Source: Oscillospiraceae bacterium (GTDB lineage: Bacteria > Bacillota > Clostridia > Oscillospirales > Oscillospiraceae). From it: a DNA stretch of 64,000 nt. The DNA is taken from the NCBI GenBank assembly GCA_017548065.1, contig JAFYNQ010000004.1:1-64000 (forward strand), in the 5' to 3' direction. Of the stretch, positions 1 to 8,654 are shown piece by piece (the stretch's first letter is position 1; every line of letters starts with the position of its first letter). The translations under genes and the position numbers were made by a program. The notes below the pieces were generated by a model. It was not told where the DNA came from and did no database searches. It was given only the letters and a program-made list of their open reading frames with translations.

Positions 1-2967
1 GGCTGCGGGGATCACTTCCTGAGCGACAGCGTAGTCGCACAGTGCGCAGTGCTGACCCTCGGTCAGGCCTGCTTCGGTGCAGGTAGCAGCAACAGCCTTG
101 TCAATCACGATAGCGTGACCGGCTGCAGCCTCTTCGTAAACGAAGGTACGTGCGCACTCTGCACACTCAATGGTAACAGTACCAGCCTCTTCGCAGGAGC
201 CGGTCTTGGTGGTTGCGCCATCAACAGCATAGTGCTTGATGGTGTAGGTGCCGTCCTCGTTAGCAACAGCGTAGGACTTGCCGTAAACAGTGTAAGCTTC
301 AGCGTCGAAGCCGGAAGCAGTGCCGTTGATCAGCTTCAGAGTGCCAGCAGAGTAAACCTTAACAGCTTCGCAAGGAATGGTCTCGATCTCCTCGCCGCCT
401 TCAGCCTCGTCTGCGGGTGCAGCAACAGCAGTTGCCTTAATTTCGCCATCATACAGGTAGACTCTGGTAGTGTTGCTGCTGTTCAGATGAATGGTCTGAC
501 CAGCCTGTGCAGCAATACCGCCAACGATGGTACTACCCTGATCAATGTAGATGACACCGCCGCCGACACGGATGTTACCGCCGTACAGAGCGGACTCGCC
601 GCCCATGAGGTCGGTATCGTTCAGAGTCAGAGTTGCCTTGGCGTTGCCCATGTACAGGTTACCGCCGCCACACTTTTCGGGGAATACAGTGCCCATAACC
701 TTACCGTCTGCAACGGTACAGCCGGTCATAGTGACCTGTGCAGAACCGGCAATACCCATGTTGCCGCCGAAGCCGTCAGCAACACCGTTCTTGATGATGG
801 TGTTAGTAAAGGTTGCCTGGGTCTTGTGCTCTACGCCGTAATAGTCCTTCTTGGCAGTGCCTGCCAGGTACATATTACCACCAAAGTAGGAGTCTTCATC
901 TGTGCTATCTTCGGCGCGTTCGTTTGTGCTTTCGTTGCCGTCAAAGGTAGCGTTGGCAACAGTCAAAGTACCGGCCAAACCGGTAGAAACATTGCTGAAG
1001 TACAGACCGCCGGCATGCTTGGCAGCCTCGTTGTTCTTAATGACAGTGCCGTCGATGGTCAGGTGATGTGCGATGTTACCGGTCTCGGTCACCTTTGTCA
1101 CCTCGCCGGTGGTGTCGTCCTTGGTCTCGGTTGCAGTATACTTAATGCTGTTGTAACCGTAGATCGCGCCGCCGTTGCCGGAAGCCTTACAGTTCTCGAT
1201 GACGCCGCCCTTGAGCTCCATAACGCCTGCGCCTTCCAGTGCGATTGCGCCGCCGTTAGCAGCAGTACAATTGCTGATTTCGCAGTTCTCCAGAGTCAGA
1301 GTCAGCTCTTCGCTGACAGCATTGTACATGTAGACAGCGCCGCCGTTCTTGGTAGCGGTACAGTCGGTAAATGTACAATTATTTGCAGTTGCCTGCCAGG
1401 GGGCACGGTCCTTATCATTGTGGACGTACAGAGCGCCGCCGGACTGGCCTTCGTTGCCGGAAATGGTCACGCCATCCAGTGTAAGAATACCGCGGACACT
1501 TCTGGAAGTATCGTTCCATGCCCAGACGCCAACACCGTTGTTACCCTTACCGCCGGAGATGGTACCGCCGTTGATGGTCAGGTTGGTAGCACCGGTGATA
1601 CCGATGTTTGCGCCGTTTGCGCCCTGACCGCCGCTGATGGTACAATCAGTCATAGTGACCTTAGGACCTGCGTAGGTATTCTTGCTACTTGCATAGAAGT
1701 TACCGCCGATGTTCTGGCTGGAGCCATCCTTAATGGTGACTTCGTTCAGAGTGATCACGGGAGCAGTCTTCAGAGACTGCTCGTTGTAGACATAGAAGTT
1801 ACCGCCCTTACACTTAACGGTGGTCTCCTTGCCCTCTGCATCAGTAGTGGTGTAGTTCTTTGCCACAGCGTTTGCAACAGTGCCGCCGTTCATGGTCAGA
1901 ACGCCCTTACCCACAACTGCGATTGCGCCGAAGGGAGCCTCGCCGCCGGACAGCTGGCAGTTGTTCATGGTCAGAGTGCCGAAGCTGGTAACATTGCCCT
2001 TGGTATCCAGAACGGTGTCAACGTAAACCTGAGAACCGTACTCTGCCTTACCGCCGTTAAAGACACAGTCAGTCATGGTTACATTACCGCCGGAAACATA
2101 TACGCTGCCGCCCATTGCAGCTTCGCCGCCGTTAAAGGTGCAACCTTCAATGGTTACATTACCCTTGGTAACAGCCAGCAAACCGCCCTTAGACACAACG
2201 TTGCCGCCGTCGCCAACAACGTTGAAGGTACAGCCCTTAGCGGTACAAGTGCCACCGGTGAAGGCAACAGCCGCACCGGTGCCGGTGCAGTTGGCGGAGT
2301 TAATATTGAAGGTACAATTAGTCAGGTTGATCCTAGTAGCGCCACCTACCAGCTTACCGCTGCTGGTGTATGTATTGTTGCTGTTATCGGTAATGGTCAG
2401 GTTTTCAAGATTCAAAGTACCCTTGCTGTTGAAGAAGACACCGCCGGTAGCGCCGTCATACTCGCCATTATTGATGAGGGTACCGTTCTTGAAGGTCAAA
2501 GTCGTATCAGCTGTACCGTAGGTACCCATAAAGCGAGTAGCTGCGGTAGCACCCGCTGCCTTGTTGTAGGTCAGGGTGTTGCCGTCCAGATCAATGGTGA
2601 CCACACAAGTCTTGCTCTTGGAAGAGTCCTTGGAGTTGGTGTAGCCAATATAGTGCAGCTTCAAGGCAGTGATCTCAAAGCTTTCGGTCAGCTTGAAATA
2701 CACGGGATTGCCGTCTGCCTTTTCAGCCAGCAGCTTGGAGCTGGAGTAGTTACCAAACCACTCGTTCCACTGCTCTTCATTTGCGATCTCGATCCATTCA
2801 ATGGAAGGATCTTCGGTTTCTGTTTCGGGTGCTTCGTCAGCAACCAGAACAGGAGCTTCAGCCTTGACCTCGGTTTCGGCTTCCACTTCTGCTGCAGAGA
2901 CAGCAGGGATCATGGACAGAACCATGACGATGGCCAGAACCAAGCTCAAAATTTTCTTGATGCTCAT
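1..2967 (-). CDS. Giant secreted beta-helix surface protein, 3' end outside the window
   Basis: 989 codons are visible from an ATG at 2967, with a strong AAGGAGG ribosome site 9-14 bases upstream. The N-terminus is a Sec signal peptide (MSIKKIL, a hydrophobic core, then VSAAE), followed by an acidic, Glu/Thr-rich linker to about residue 55. After that come short parallel beta-helix repeats of the polymorphic-membrane-protein type, with units such as NVTMTDCVFNGGKA alternating with GGSVYVSGG. Near the window edge the protein changes to Cys-rich repeats of the form AxATCTEAGLTEGQHCxLC, a type common in clostridial surface proteins. Role: probably an extracellular adhesin or cell-surface scaffold; no enzyme motif is visible. 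It differs from the three other giants in the window in having a cleavable signal and no YW repeats. The C-terminal anchor, if any, is off the window. Confidence 0.85.
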   Translation of the reverse strand, partial: MSIKKILSLVLAIVMVLSMIPAVSAAEVEAETEVKAEAPVLVADEAPETETEDPSIEWIEIANEEQWNEWFGNYSSSKLLAEKADGNPVYFKLTESFEITALKLHYIGYTNSKDSSKSKTCVVTIDLDGNTLTYNKAAGATAATRFMGTYGTADTTLTFKNGTLINNGEYDGATGGVFFNSKGTLNLENLTITDNSNNTYTSSGKLVGGATRINLTNCTFNINSANCTGTGAAVAFTGGTCTAKGCTFNVVGDGGNVVSKGGLLAVTKGNVTIEGCTFNGGEAAMGGSVYVSGGNVTMTDCVFNGGKAEYGSQVYVDTVLDTKGNVTSFGTLTMNNCQLSGGEAPFGAIAVVGKGVLTMNGGTVANAVAKNYTTTDAEGKETTVKCKGGNFYVYNEQSLKTAPVITLNEVTIKDGSSQNIGGNFYASSKNTYAGPKVTMTDCTISGGQGANGANIGITGATNLTINGGTISGGKGNNGVGVWAWNDTSRSVRGILTLDGVTISGNEGQSGGALYVHNDKDRAPWQATANNCTFTDCTATKNGGAVYMYNAVSEELTLTLENCEISNCTAANGGAIALEGAGVMELKGGVIENCKASGNGGAIYGYNSIKYTATETKDDTTGEVTKVTETGNIAHHLTIDGTVIKNNEAAKHAGGLYFSNVSTGLAGTLTVANATFDGNESTNERAEDSTDEDSYFGGNMYLAGTAKKDYYGVEHKTQATFTNTIIKNGVADGFGGNMGIAGSAQVTMTGCTVADGKVMGTVFPEKCGGGNLYMGNAKATLTLNDTDLMGGESALYGGNIRVGGGVIYIDQGSTIVGGIAAQAGQTIHLNSSNTTRVYLYDGEIKATAVAAPADEAEGGEEIETIPCEAVKVYSAGTLKLINGTASGFDAEAYTVYGKSYAVANEDGTYTIKHYAVDGATTKTGSCEEAGTVTIECAECARTFVYEEAAAGHAIVIDKAVAATCTEAGLTEGQHCALCDYAVAQEVIPAA

Positions 2968-3071
2968 TTTGTTTCCTCCTTAAAAATAAATATTTGCCCT
3001 GCAACCGTTGGTCACAAAGCCTGCAAATTCCGCCCCTGAAGTTCGGCGGTTCCTCAAGGCGGTATTATACG
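2968..3071 (-). promoter_or_regulatory. Structured 5' leader of the first giant surface gene
   Basis: About 100 nt lie between the predicted transcription start and the ATG. On the minus strand it can fold CCGCC / GGCGG around a 10-nt loop, then ATTTGC / GCAAAT around a larger loop, ending just before the AAGGAGG site. I compared it with the c-di-GMP-I consensus and it does not match. It could be a regulatory leader or just an mRNA-stabilising structure. Confidence 0.35.
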
Positions 3072-3077
3072 CAGTAA

Positions 3078-3106
3078 ATTATAGCACGATAGGTTTCAAA
3101 TTTCAA
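3078..3106 (-). promoter_or_regulatory. Sigma-A promoter for the first giant surface gene
   Basis: On the minus strand there is a TTGAAA -35 box (3101-3106), a 17-nt spacer and a perfect TATAAT -10 box (3078-3083). Confidence 0.75.
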
Positions 3107-3257
3107 TTCCTGTAGAATACATTTGTTGTTATTACCAAAACAGGCCTCCTGTTTTTATGCAAATTGACAACACGCTTCGCAATGCGGTAGACATAGAGAA
3201 GATCGTTGCCAAAGACAAAAACAGCTGTCAGCTATCACAAAAGTATTGATACAAAGA

Positions 3258-3285
3258 TTGACAAAATCCCCCTATATGATAAAAT
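3258..3285 (+). promoter_or_regulatory. Promoter of the TIR-SecA gene
   Basis: TTGACA (3258-3263), a 16-nt spacer and TAAAAT (3280-3285). It lies downstream of the earliest in-frame ATG at 3206, which argues that translation starts at 3323. Confidence 0.65.
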
Positions 3286-3322
3286 CAGCATAAGAAGACC
3301 GCAAAAAGAAAGAGGTGGGCTT

Positions 3323-6300
3323 ATGGAAGTTTTCATCAGTTGGACAAAAGCTGACGAGGATGTAAAAAACGTACTGGCAAAGAAGCTGCAGGATGCAGGT
3401 ATTACCTGCTGGGATTCCGACGAACAATGCACATCGGATTTCGCTGCAGAGTGTATTGCCGCCATCAAACGCTGCAGTGTGTTTATTGCCCTGATCAGTG
3501 ATGCTTCCATGTCAGTAGGCTATGTACAAAACGAAGTCACCACTGCCAGAAATCTGGAAAAGGAAGGTAAGCTGAACATTCTCGTTTATAAGCTGACCGA
3601 TTCTCCCTACACAGATCAATTTGAGTTTCTGCTGAATCACATTTCCTTTGTCACCGGCAACATGGTGCAGCGTGTCAGCAGTGTTTCCGGTGTCAGCAGC
3701 ATTGACACCATTGTGCGCCGCACCCAGGAGCTGCTGAAAAAACGTCGGGACGGTGTGCCGGAAAAGCCTTTTGATGTGAATGCCCCGGAGCTTGACGGCT
3801 TAAAACTGACAAAGCCCGCCTACTTTGTGGACGGAAGCCGCAATGCCACATTGCAGGCCATGGAAGAAGGGCTCTCCCGTTCCAACGTGCTGATCCTTTC
3901 CGAGTTCTTCGGTTTTGGCAAGAAAAGCATTATCCGTAAATTTACGGAGCAAAATCGGGAGCGCTACAGCACCGCCGTCATTGTCCATAACACCTGCCGG
4001 AGTCTGCGTGAATTTTTCACTGTGGGACTTTCTTTCACAAATATCAACGAGAATGTTTTCTCCGGTCTCCAGGGCAATGCCCTTCTGCAGGCAAAGCTGA
4101 AATTCCTGGAGAAGCTGGACGAGCGGACATTGCTGGTGATCCCGGATGTGCAGCTGGAGCTGCATTCCGATGATGAACTTTGCGAAATGCTTGCTGCTCT
4201 TAAGTGCCACATTATCCTTTTGACCCAGGATTCTGCCGACGGTTATGCAGACTGGTTCCCGGTGATCCCGGTAGGACGCATGGCCGATGAGCATCTGTAC
4301 ACCCTTTTCTTCCACCACTATGACCGTGCCTACGAAGAGGAAAAGGAAGCCCTGACAGAGCCTTTGGCGCAGTTTTTCGCCAGCATCGGCGGTCACACCA
4401 AGACCGTTGAACTGACTGCCGCCACACTGAACCGGGATCTGCGTGTTATGCCGGAGGATGTACCCAAGTATCTGTCCATGCAGGGCGGTGAGGGCATGGC
4501 GCTGAAGGATCGCATTTTGCAGCAGCTGGAAACCCTGTTTGATGCAGAGCAGCTGGCGCCGGAATCTCTGCTGGCGCTGCTGGTGGCTGCCTATATCGCC
4601 GTCCCCTATATTTCTGAGAAAAATTACCGTTCCGTCCTGAAAATCTGCGGTGTGGATGACTGGCAAGTGGTCATGGAGCTGGACAAGCTTCGCTGGCTGG
4701 ACGTAGACGATCACAACCGCACCGTTTCCATGGAGCCGGTGGTGGCGCAGGTACTTTTTGACAAGCTGCCGGGACTCTATCCCGTTATGCTTGCCTGCCT
4801 GGAGTATCTGATTGAACACTACCGCAAGACAGCTGCCTTGTCCATCGGACAGAAGAAAAACCTGTTTACCATCAGCAAGCTGAGCTACTTCCTGAATGCC
4901 ACCGGCTACCCGGAGTGCGCCGCCATTCTCAATCAGCTGCTGCGTCATGAGCTGGAAGACGATCAGTATGATCCGCAGAAGATGCAGGATGTGCTTGATG
5001 CCTTTGAGCAGCAGCACCCCATCCGTATGATTGAAGGTCTTTTTGCTTCCGCAGAAGAAGATCAGGAAGACGAAGCTACCGAAGAAACCGAGACGCCGGA
5101 AGACGAAGCGACCGAAGAAACCGAGGAGCCGGAAAACCCCATCTGGACCAAGGAGTTTTTTGAAACCTCCGTCCTGCATTTCGTCCGAGGCACCCTCCCC
5201 ATGGCAAAGCTGATTACCAAGCGCACAGAAAACCTTTTGTTTGACACCTCCTCCATGGGCAACATGATCCTGCGCAACGAGGACTTTGCCCCGGACATTG
5301 ACATTCCCCAGGCTTTCGGACTGACCCGGGAGGACTTTGATCAGCTGCTGGCGAGCTGCCGTGAGGAAATGCAGTACCTGGACGAAAACGATACCGACAG
5401 TGCCAGTTTCAATATGATCATGGAGTGCAGCTCTGTGATCAATTCGCTGTACGTCCGTGACTATGTTTCCATGCAGGCCGGTCTCTATAATATTATGGAG
5501 ATGCTTACCAATCTGCCCGCTGCGCTGTTTGATGCTTCTGCCTTTGACCTTGTGTTTATTGTGTTCCAGGCAGTTTGCAAAATTTACATTGTCTCCGGCA
5601 CCCTGCCCCCCATCATCACCTTCTGTGAGCGGTTGCTGCAATTCCCCATTCCCGAGCGCAACCGACTGACTGTTCTGCATTTCTGCATTCTTGCCTCAAG
5701 ACGGCTGGCGCAGTACACCCCCGAGCTTTACAGCCGCTACGATGAACTGCTGAAGCTTTACGACAAGGCTGCCCAGGACGTGCTGGAGCTGCGCACTGAT
5801 ATGATGCAGGAAAAGAAAGAGCTGCTTTTGATGTACGCAGAAGACCTGGCATTGGGTGAGGAAGTGGATTCGGCAATGCTGCAGTTTGTTGCTGCCACCA
5901 ATCTGCATGTCCCTTCCCTGCTGGACAGTGAGGCCAACTGCGCCCACGCCATTGTGGAGGTGCTGATCAAAACCGGCGATTTCCAGCGTGCCATTGGCTT
6001 TATCAATCAGTATTTCACCCCCCAGCTCCGGGAAATACTGGTTGCCCATGGCAACGGGAATACCCAAAAGATTCTGGAGGAGGTCACCATTTACCAGGCT
6101 GCCTCTGAAGCGGAAGACAACGAATTTACCGGGCATACCGATCCCCGGATGTACCTGAACTATTATCAGGAATTTTCCCGGAAGAACAACGGTCTGCTGG
6201 AGCAAAAGTATTACAACATCGCCGACGAGGCGCTGGATTACGATTTCAGTGACCTGACACTGGAAGAGATCACTCAGCACAGTGAGACACTGCGCAAGCG

Positions 6301-8614
6301 TGCCAAAAAAGAAAAGATGCTTCGCCTGGCGCCGGAGGCATTTGCCCTGGCCAGCGAGGCTGGTTTCCGTGTGCTTGGCTACCGCCACCACATGGTACAG
6401 TACATGGGCGCCGCTGCCATGGCAGAGGGCAAGATCTCCGAGATCCTCAACGGTGAGGGCAAGACCTACACGATCCTGCTGACTGCATTTTTGCACAGTC
6501 TGTACGGAAAACGTGTTTATGTCATTGACCAGTCCGATTTCCTCACTGCCAGAAACTACCAGTGGATGCGTGGTGTATATGCACTTCTGGGCATCAGCTG
6601 CGGCCATGTTACCGCCTCCGGCGAGCTGGCAAAAGCAAAGGAAAACGTGATCTACACCCATTTGCGGACGCTGCTCTTCGGCTTCCTGGATTACGAGCTG
6701 AGCACCACCACCAAGCGCACCGACCTACCTCTGCACACTGTGATCATTGACGAGGCGGACACCACGCTGGTGGATGAAGCCAGTCAAAGCTTCAGCCTGG
6801 CAAAAAGTGCTTCTTCGGACAAGCAGCTGAAGCTGGTACGGCAGGTATGGCGCTTTGTGTCCCAGCTGGAGGAGGATGAGAATTATTTCAAACTGCAAAG
6901 GCACCGGGTGCTTTTACAGCCCGGTCTCTATCCTCTGCTGGAGGAACATTTCCAAATCTCCTACGCCAACCTTGGACAGCTGGACAGCATCCGTGAAATT
7001 GAGACCTGCATAACCGATGCCATTTGGTGTCACGTCTATGCGGAACTGAATCGGGACTATTTCATCAAAAATGATATTCCCTGGATGGAGGACAAAAAGC
7101 TGGGTACCTTCCGGCGCTTCTCTCCCCAAACGGAATACTTTCTGTGCTGTGAAAACGAGCTGGACACCCGTCAGGCAGAGGCACTGCTGCAGAAAAAGCA
7201 GATCATTATCAACAGCATTACCCTCCGGGATTTCTTCAACCGCTTTGACTGCGTATGCGGTGCCACTGCCACCGCTGTCAGCTTCCGTGAAGAGTTCCAC
7301 AAAATCTACGGTCTTGATTATTTCTGTGTGCCGCCTCACAGCCCCATTCAGCGGCAGGACTTACAGTCCCCCCTGTACGTTTCCACACGCGCCAAGGAGC
7401 AGGCCATTATGACACTGGTGGAGGCAACGGCAGCAAAGAGACAGCCGATCCTCATCGTCACCCAAAGCACCGAGGAATCGGAGCGGTATTCCAAGCTGCT
7501 GAAGCGCCGTGGTATCACCCACAAGCTGCTCAACGCCAAAAATGCGGAAGCCTTTGCTGACATGATGGTGTGGGCCGGTGTCTCCGGCTCTGTGTTGGTG
7601 ACCAATGCCCTGGCAGGCCGTGGCGCTGATATCAAGCTGGGCGGTAACCCGGAGCTGCTGACCCGTCAGGAGCTGGTGGAAATGGGCGAGGATATTTCCG
7701 CCCTTGACAGCTTTGTGTACCGTCTCCCCACCCCGGAGCAGCGCAGCTCTCCCCTTTTCCAAAAATATCACAGCATTCTGGAGAAGAACAAAGCCGTATG
7801 CGCCGCAGACCGGCAGGCCGTTATCAATGCCGGCGGTCTGTGTGTCATCGGCACCGGCTTCTTCCCGGAGCCTCGCACCGAGCAGCAGACCCGCGGTCGC
7901 AGCGGCAGACAAGGTGATGTGGGTGAAAGCTGGGTGTTCCGTTCCATTGAGGACGAAGGATTGAAGCCCCTCCTGTCTGCGCCCATGATGCTGTGGATGC
8001 GTGAGAATCTGCTGACGAACAACAATATTGATCAGATCGACTCTCCCCTGCTGCAGAAGAGCATTAAAAATGCCCAACAGCAGCTGCACCGTCGCTATTT
8101 TGCCCAGATCCGCAACGTGAATGACCGTGACAAGCATATTGATGATGCCCGTGAGGCCTTTATCGGCAGACGGTTTGCCCTGACTGACGGCATGATCACC
8201 GTGGAAGCCCACCTACAGGAGTGGACACGGGACAAGACGGTTTTACAGCAGCTGCAGTTGCTGCAAAAGGGTGAGACAAGCCGCATTGAGGTGCTGAACA
8301 AGCTGTACGCCAAGTACCCCGAGCTAAAAAATGCCAGGGGTTTCAAGACCTCCTCTGTTTTGTTTGATGTGATAAACAGAGAGATCGCAGAAAATATGCG
8401 TGACGAAAACTACGGAGAAGATCCCAACGTCATCCGTTTCCTCTGCGACCGCATTATGAGCGCATGGCAGACCTTTATCAACACGGTTATGGACACTGTA
8501 AACCGTGTGGACACCACAGAACAGTCCCTGAATCAGTTCTTGCTGGGTGAGCGTCAGCGCTTGCTACGTCTCTCCGTGGAGAAAATGATCAACGCAACCA
8601 AGAAAAAAACATAG
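3323..8614 (+). CDS. TIR - STAND-like NTPase - SecA-like ATPase fusion
   Basis: 1,763 residues. The ATG at 3323 is chosen because AGAGGTGG precedes it and the promoter lies between it and the earlier ATG. Residues 1-140 are a TIR domain: MEVFISWTKAD, a CSVFIALIS strand, and Glu71 in the position of the NADase catalytic Glu (SxGYVQNE). Residues 155-330 look like a STAND/NB-ARC-type NTPase with P-loop GFGKKS (197-202) and a Walker-B-like strand LLVIPD (270-275). A long helical region follows, interrupted by a Glu/Thr-rich spacer near 578-610. Residues about 1000-1763 follow bacterial SecA through NBD1 (GEGKT 1044-1048, literal DEAD 1143-1146), the preprotein-crosslinking region, and NBD2 (GRGADIKLGGNPE to 1444, RGRSGRQGD 1524-1532). 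The SecA C-terminal zinc domain is not seen. It is monocistronic. A defence effector/sensor or a specialised export motor are both possible; I know no named family with this order. Confidence 0.85.
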   Translation: MEVFISWTKADEDVKNVLAKKLQDAGITCWDSDEQCTSDFAAECIAAIKRCSVFIALISDASMSVGYVQNEVTTARNLEKEGKLNILVYKLTDSPYTDQFEFLLNHISFVTGNMVQRVSSVSGVSSIDTIVRRTQELLKKRRDGVPEKPFDVNAPELDGLKLTKPAYFVDGSRNATLQAMEEGLSRSNVLILSEFFGFGKKSIIRKFTEQNRERYSTAVIVHNTCRSLREFFTVGLSFTNINENVFSGLQGNALLQAKLKFLEKLDERTLLVIPDVQLELHSDDELCEMLAALKCHIILLTQDSADGYADWFPVIPVGRMADEHLYTLFFHHYDRAYEEEKEALTEPLAQFFASIGGHTKTVELTAATLNRDLRVMPEDVPKYLSMQGGEGMALKDRILQQLETLFDAEQLAPESLLALLVAAYIAVPYISEKNYRSVLKICGVDDWQVVMELDKLRWLDVDDHNRTVSMEPVVAQVLFDKLPGLYPVMLACLEYLIEHYRKTAALSIGQKKNLFTISKLSYFLNATGYPECAAILNQLLRHELEDDQYDPQKMQDVLDAFEQQHPIRMIEGLFASAEEDQEDEATEETETPEDEATEETEEPENPIWTKEFFETSVLHFVRGTLPMAKLITKRTENLLFDTSSMGNMILRNEDFAPDIDIPQAFGLTREDFDQLLASCREEMQYLDENDTDSASFNMIMECSSVINSLYVRDYVSMQAGLYNIMEMLTNLPAALFDASAFDLVFIVFQAVCKIYIVSGTLPPIITFCERLLQFPIPERNRLTVLHFCILASRRLAQYTPELYSRYDELLKLYDKAAQDVLELRTDMMQEKKELLLMYAEDLALGEEVDSAMLQFVAATNLHVPSLLDSEANCAHAIVEVLIKTGDFQRAIGFINQYFTPQLREILVAHGNGNTQKILEEVTIYQAASEAEDNEFTGHTDPRMYLNYYQEFSRKNNGLLEQKYYNIADEALDYDFSDLTLEEITQHSETLRKRAKKEKMLRLAPEAFALASEAGFRVLGYRHHMVQYMGAAAMAEGKISEILNGEGKTYTILLTAFLHSLYGKRVYVIDQSDFLTARNYQWMRGVYALLGISCGHVTASGELAKAKENVIYTHLRTLLFGFLDYELSTTTKRTDLPLHTVIIDEADTTLVDEASQSFSLAKSASSDKQLKLVRQVWRFVSQLEEDENYFKLQRHRVLLQPGLYPLLEEHFQISYANLGQLDSIREIETCITDAIWCHVYAELNRDYFIKNDIPWMEDKKLGTFRRFSPQTEYFLCCENELDTRQAEALLQKKQIIINSITLRDFFNRFDCVCGATATAVSFREEFHKIYGLDYFCVPPHSPIQRQDLQSPLYVSTRAKEQAIMTLVEATAAKRQPILIVTQSTEESERYSKLLKRRGITHKLLNAKNAEAFADMMVWAGVSGSVLVTNALAGRGADIKLGGNPELLTRQELVEMGEDISALDSFVYRLPTPEQRSSPLFQKYHSILEKNKAVCAADRQAVINAGGLCVIGTGFFPEPRTEQQTRGRSGRQGDVGESWVFRSIEDEGLKPLLSAPMMLWMRENLLTNNNIDQIDSPLLQKSIKNAQQQLHRRYFAQIRNVNDRDKHIDDAREAFIGRRFALTDGMITVEAHLQEWTRDKTVLQQLQLLQKGETSRIEVLNKLYAKYPELKNARGFKTSSVLFDVINREIAENMRDENYGEDPNVIRFLCDRIMSAWQTFINTVMDTVNRVDTTEQSLNQFLLGERQRLLRLSVEKMINATKKKT
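5066..5131 (+). repeat. 33-nt tandem repeat coding an acidic spacer
   Basis: Two near-identical 33-nt units encode EDEATEETETP and EDEATEETEEP inside the TIR-SecA protein. The repeat is probably a length-variable flexible linker between the helical sensor region and the rest. Confidence 0.8.
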
Positions 8615-8619
8615 CCAAA

Positions 8620-8652
8620 AGCCGCCGACTCGGATGATTCGGCGGCTTCGTC
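8620..8652. terminator. Bidirectional terminator
   Basis: A 9-bp stem AGCCGCCGA / TCGGCGGCT, with T-runs reading out on the plus side and A-runs on the minus side. It sits between the convergent TIR-SecA and ABC exporter genes. Confidence 0.85.
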
Positions 8653-8654
8653 TT

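Noticed and set aside
49..3039. 996-codon plus-strand frame
   Set aside because: Shadow of the first giant gene; the minus strand shows a signal peptide, ribosome site and consensus promoter.
2968..3071. c-di-GMP riboswitch in the leader of the first giant gene
   Set aside because: It contains GCAGGGCAAA-like and CACAAAGCC-like fragments, but in the wrong order and orientation, and the paired stems of the class are missing.
3137..3157. AAAACAGG / CCTGTTTT palindrome as a terminator
   Set aside because: Short, and no plus-strand gene ends before it; at most a minor element upstream of the two divergent promoters.
3206..3322. 39 extra N-terminal codons of the TIR-SecA frame
   Set aside because: The predicted promoter (3258-3285) lies inside this segment, there is no ribosome site before 3206, and the TIR fold begins exactly at the 3323 ATG.
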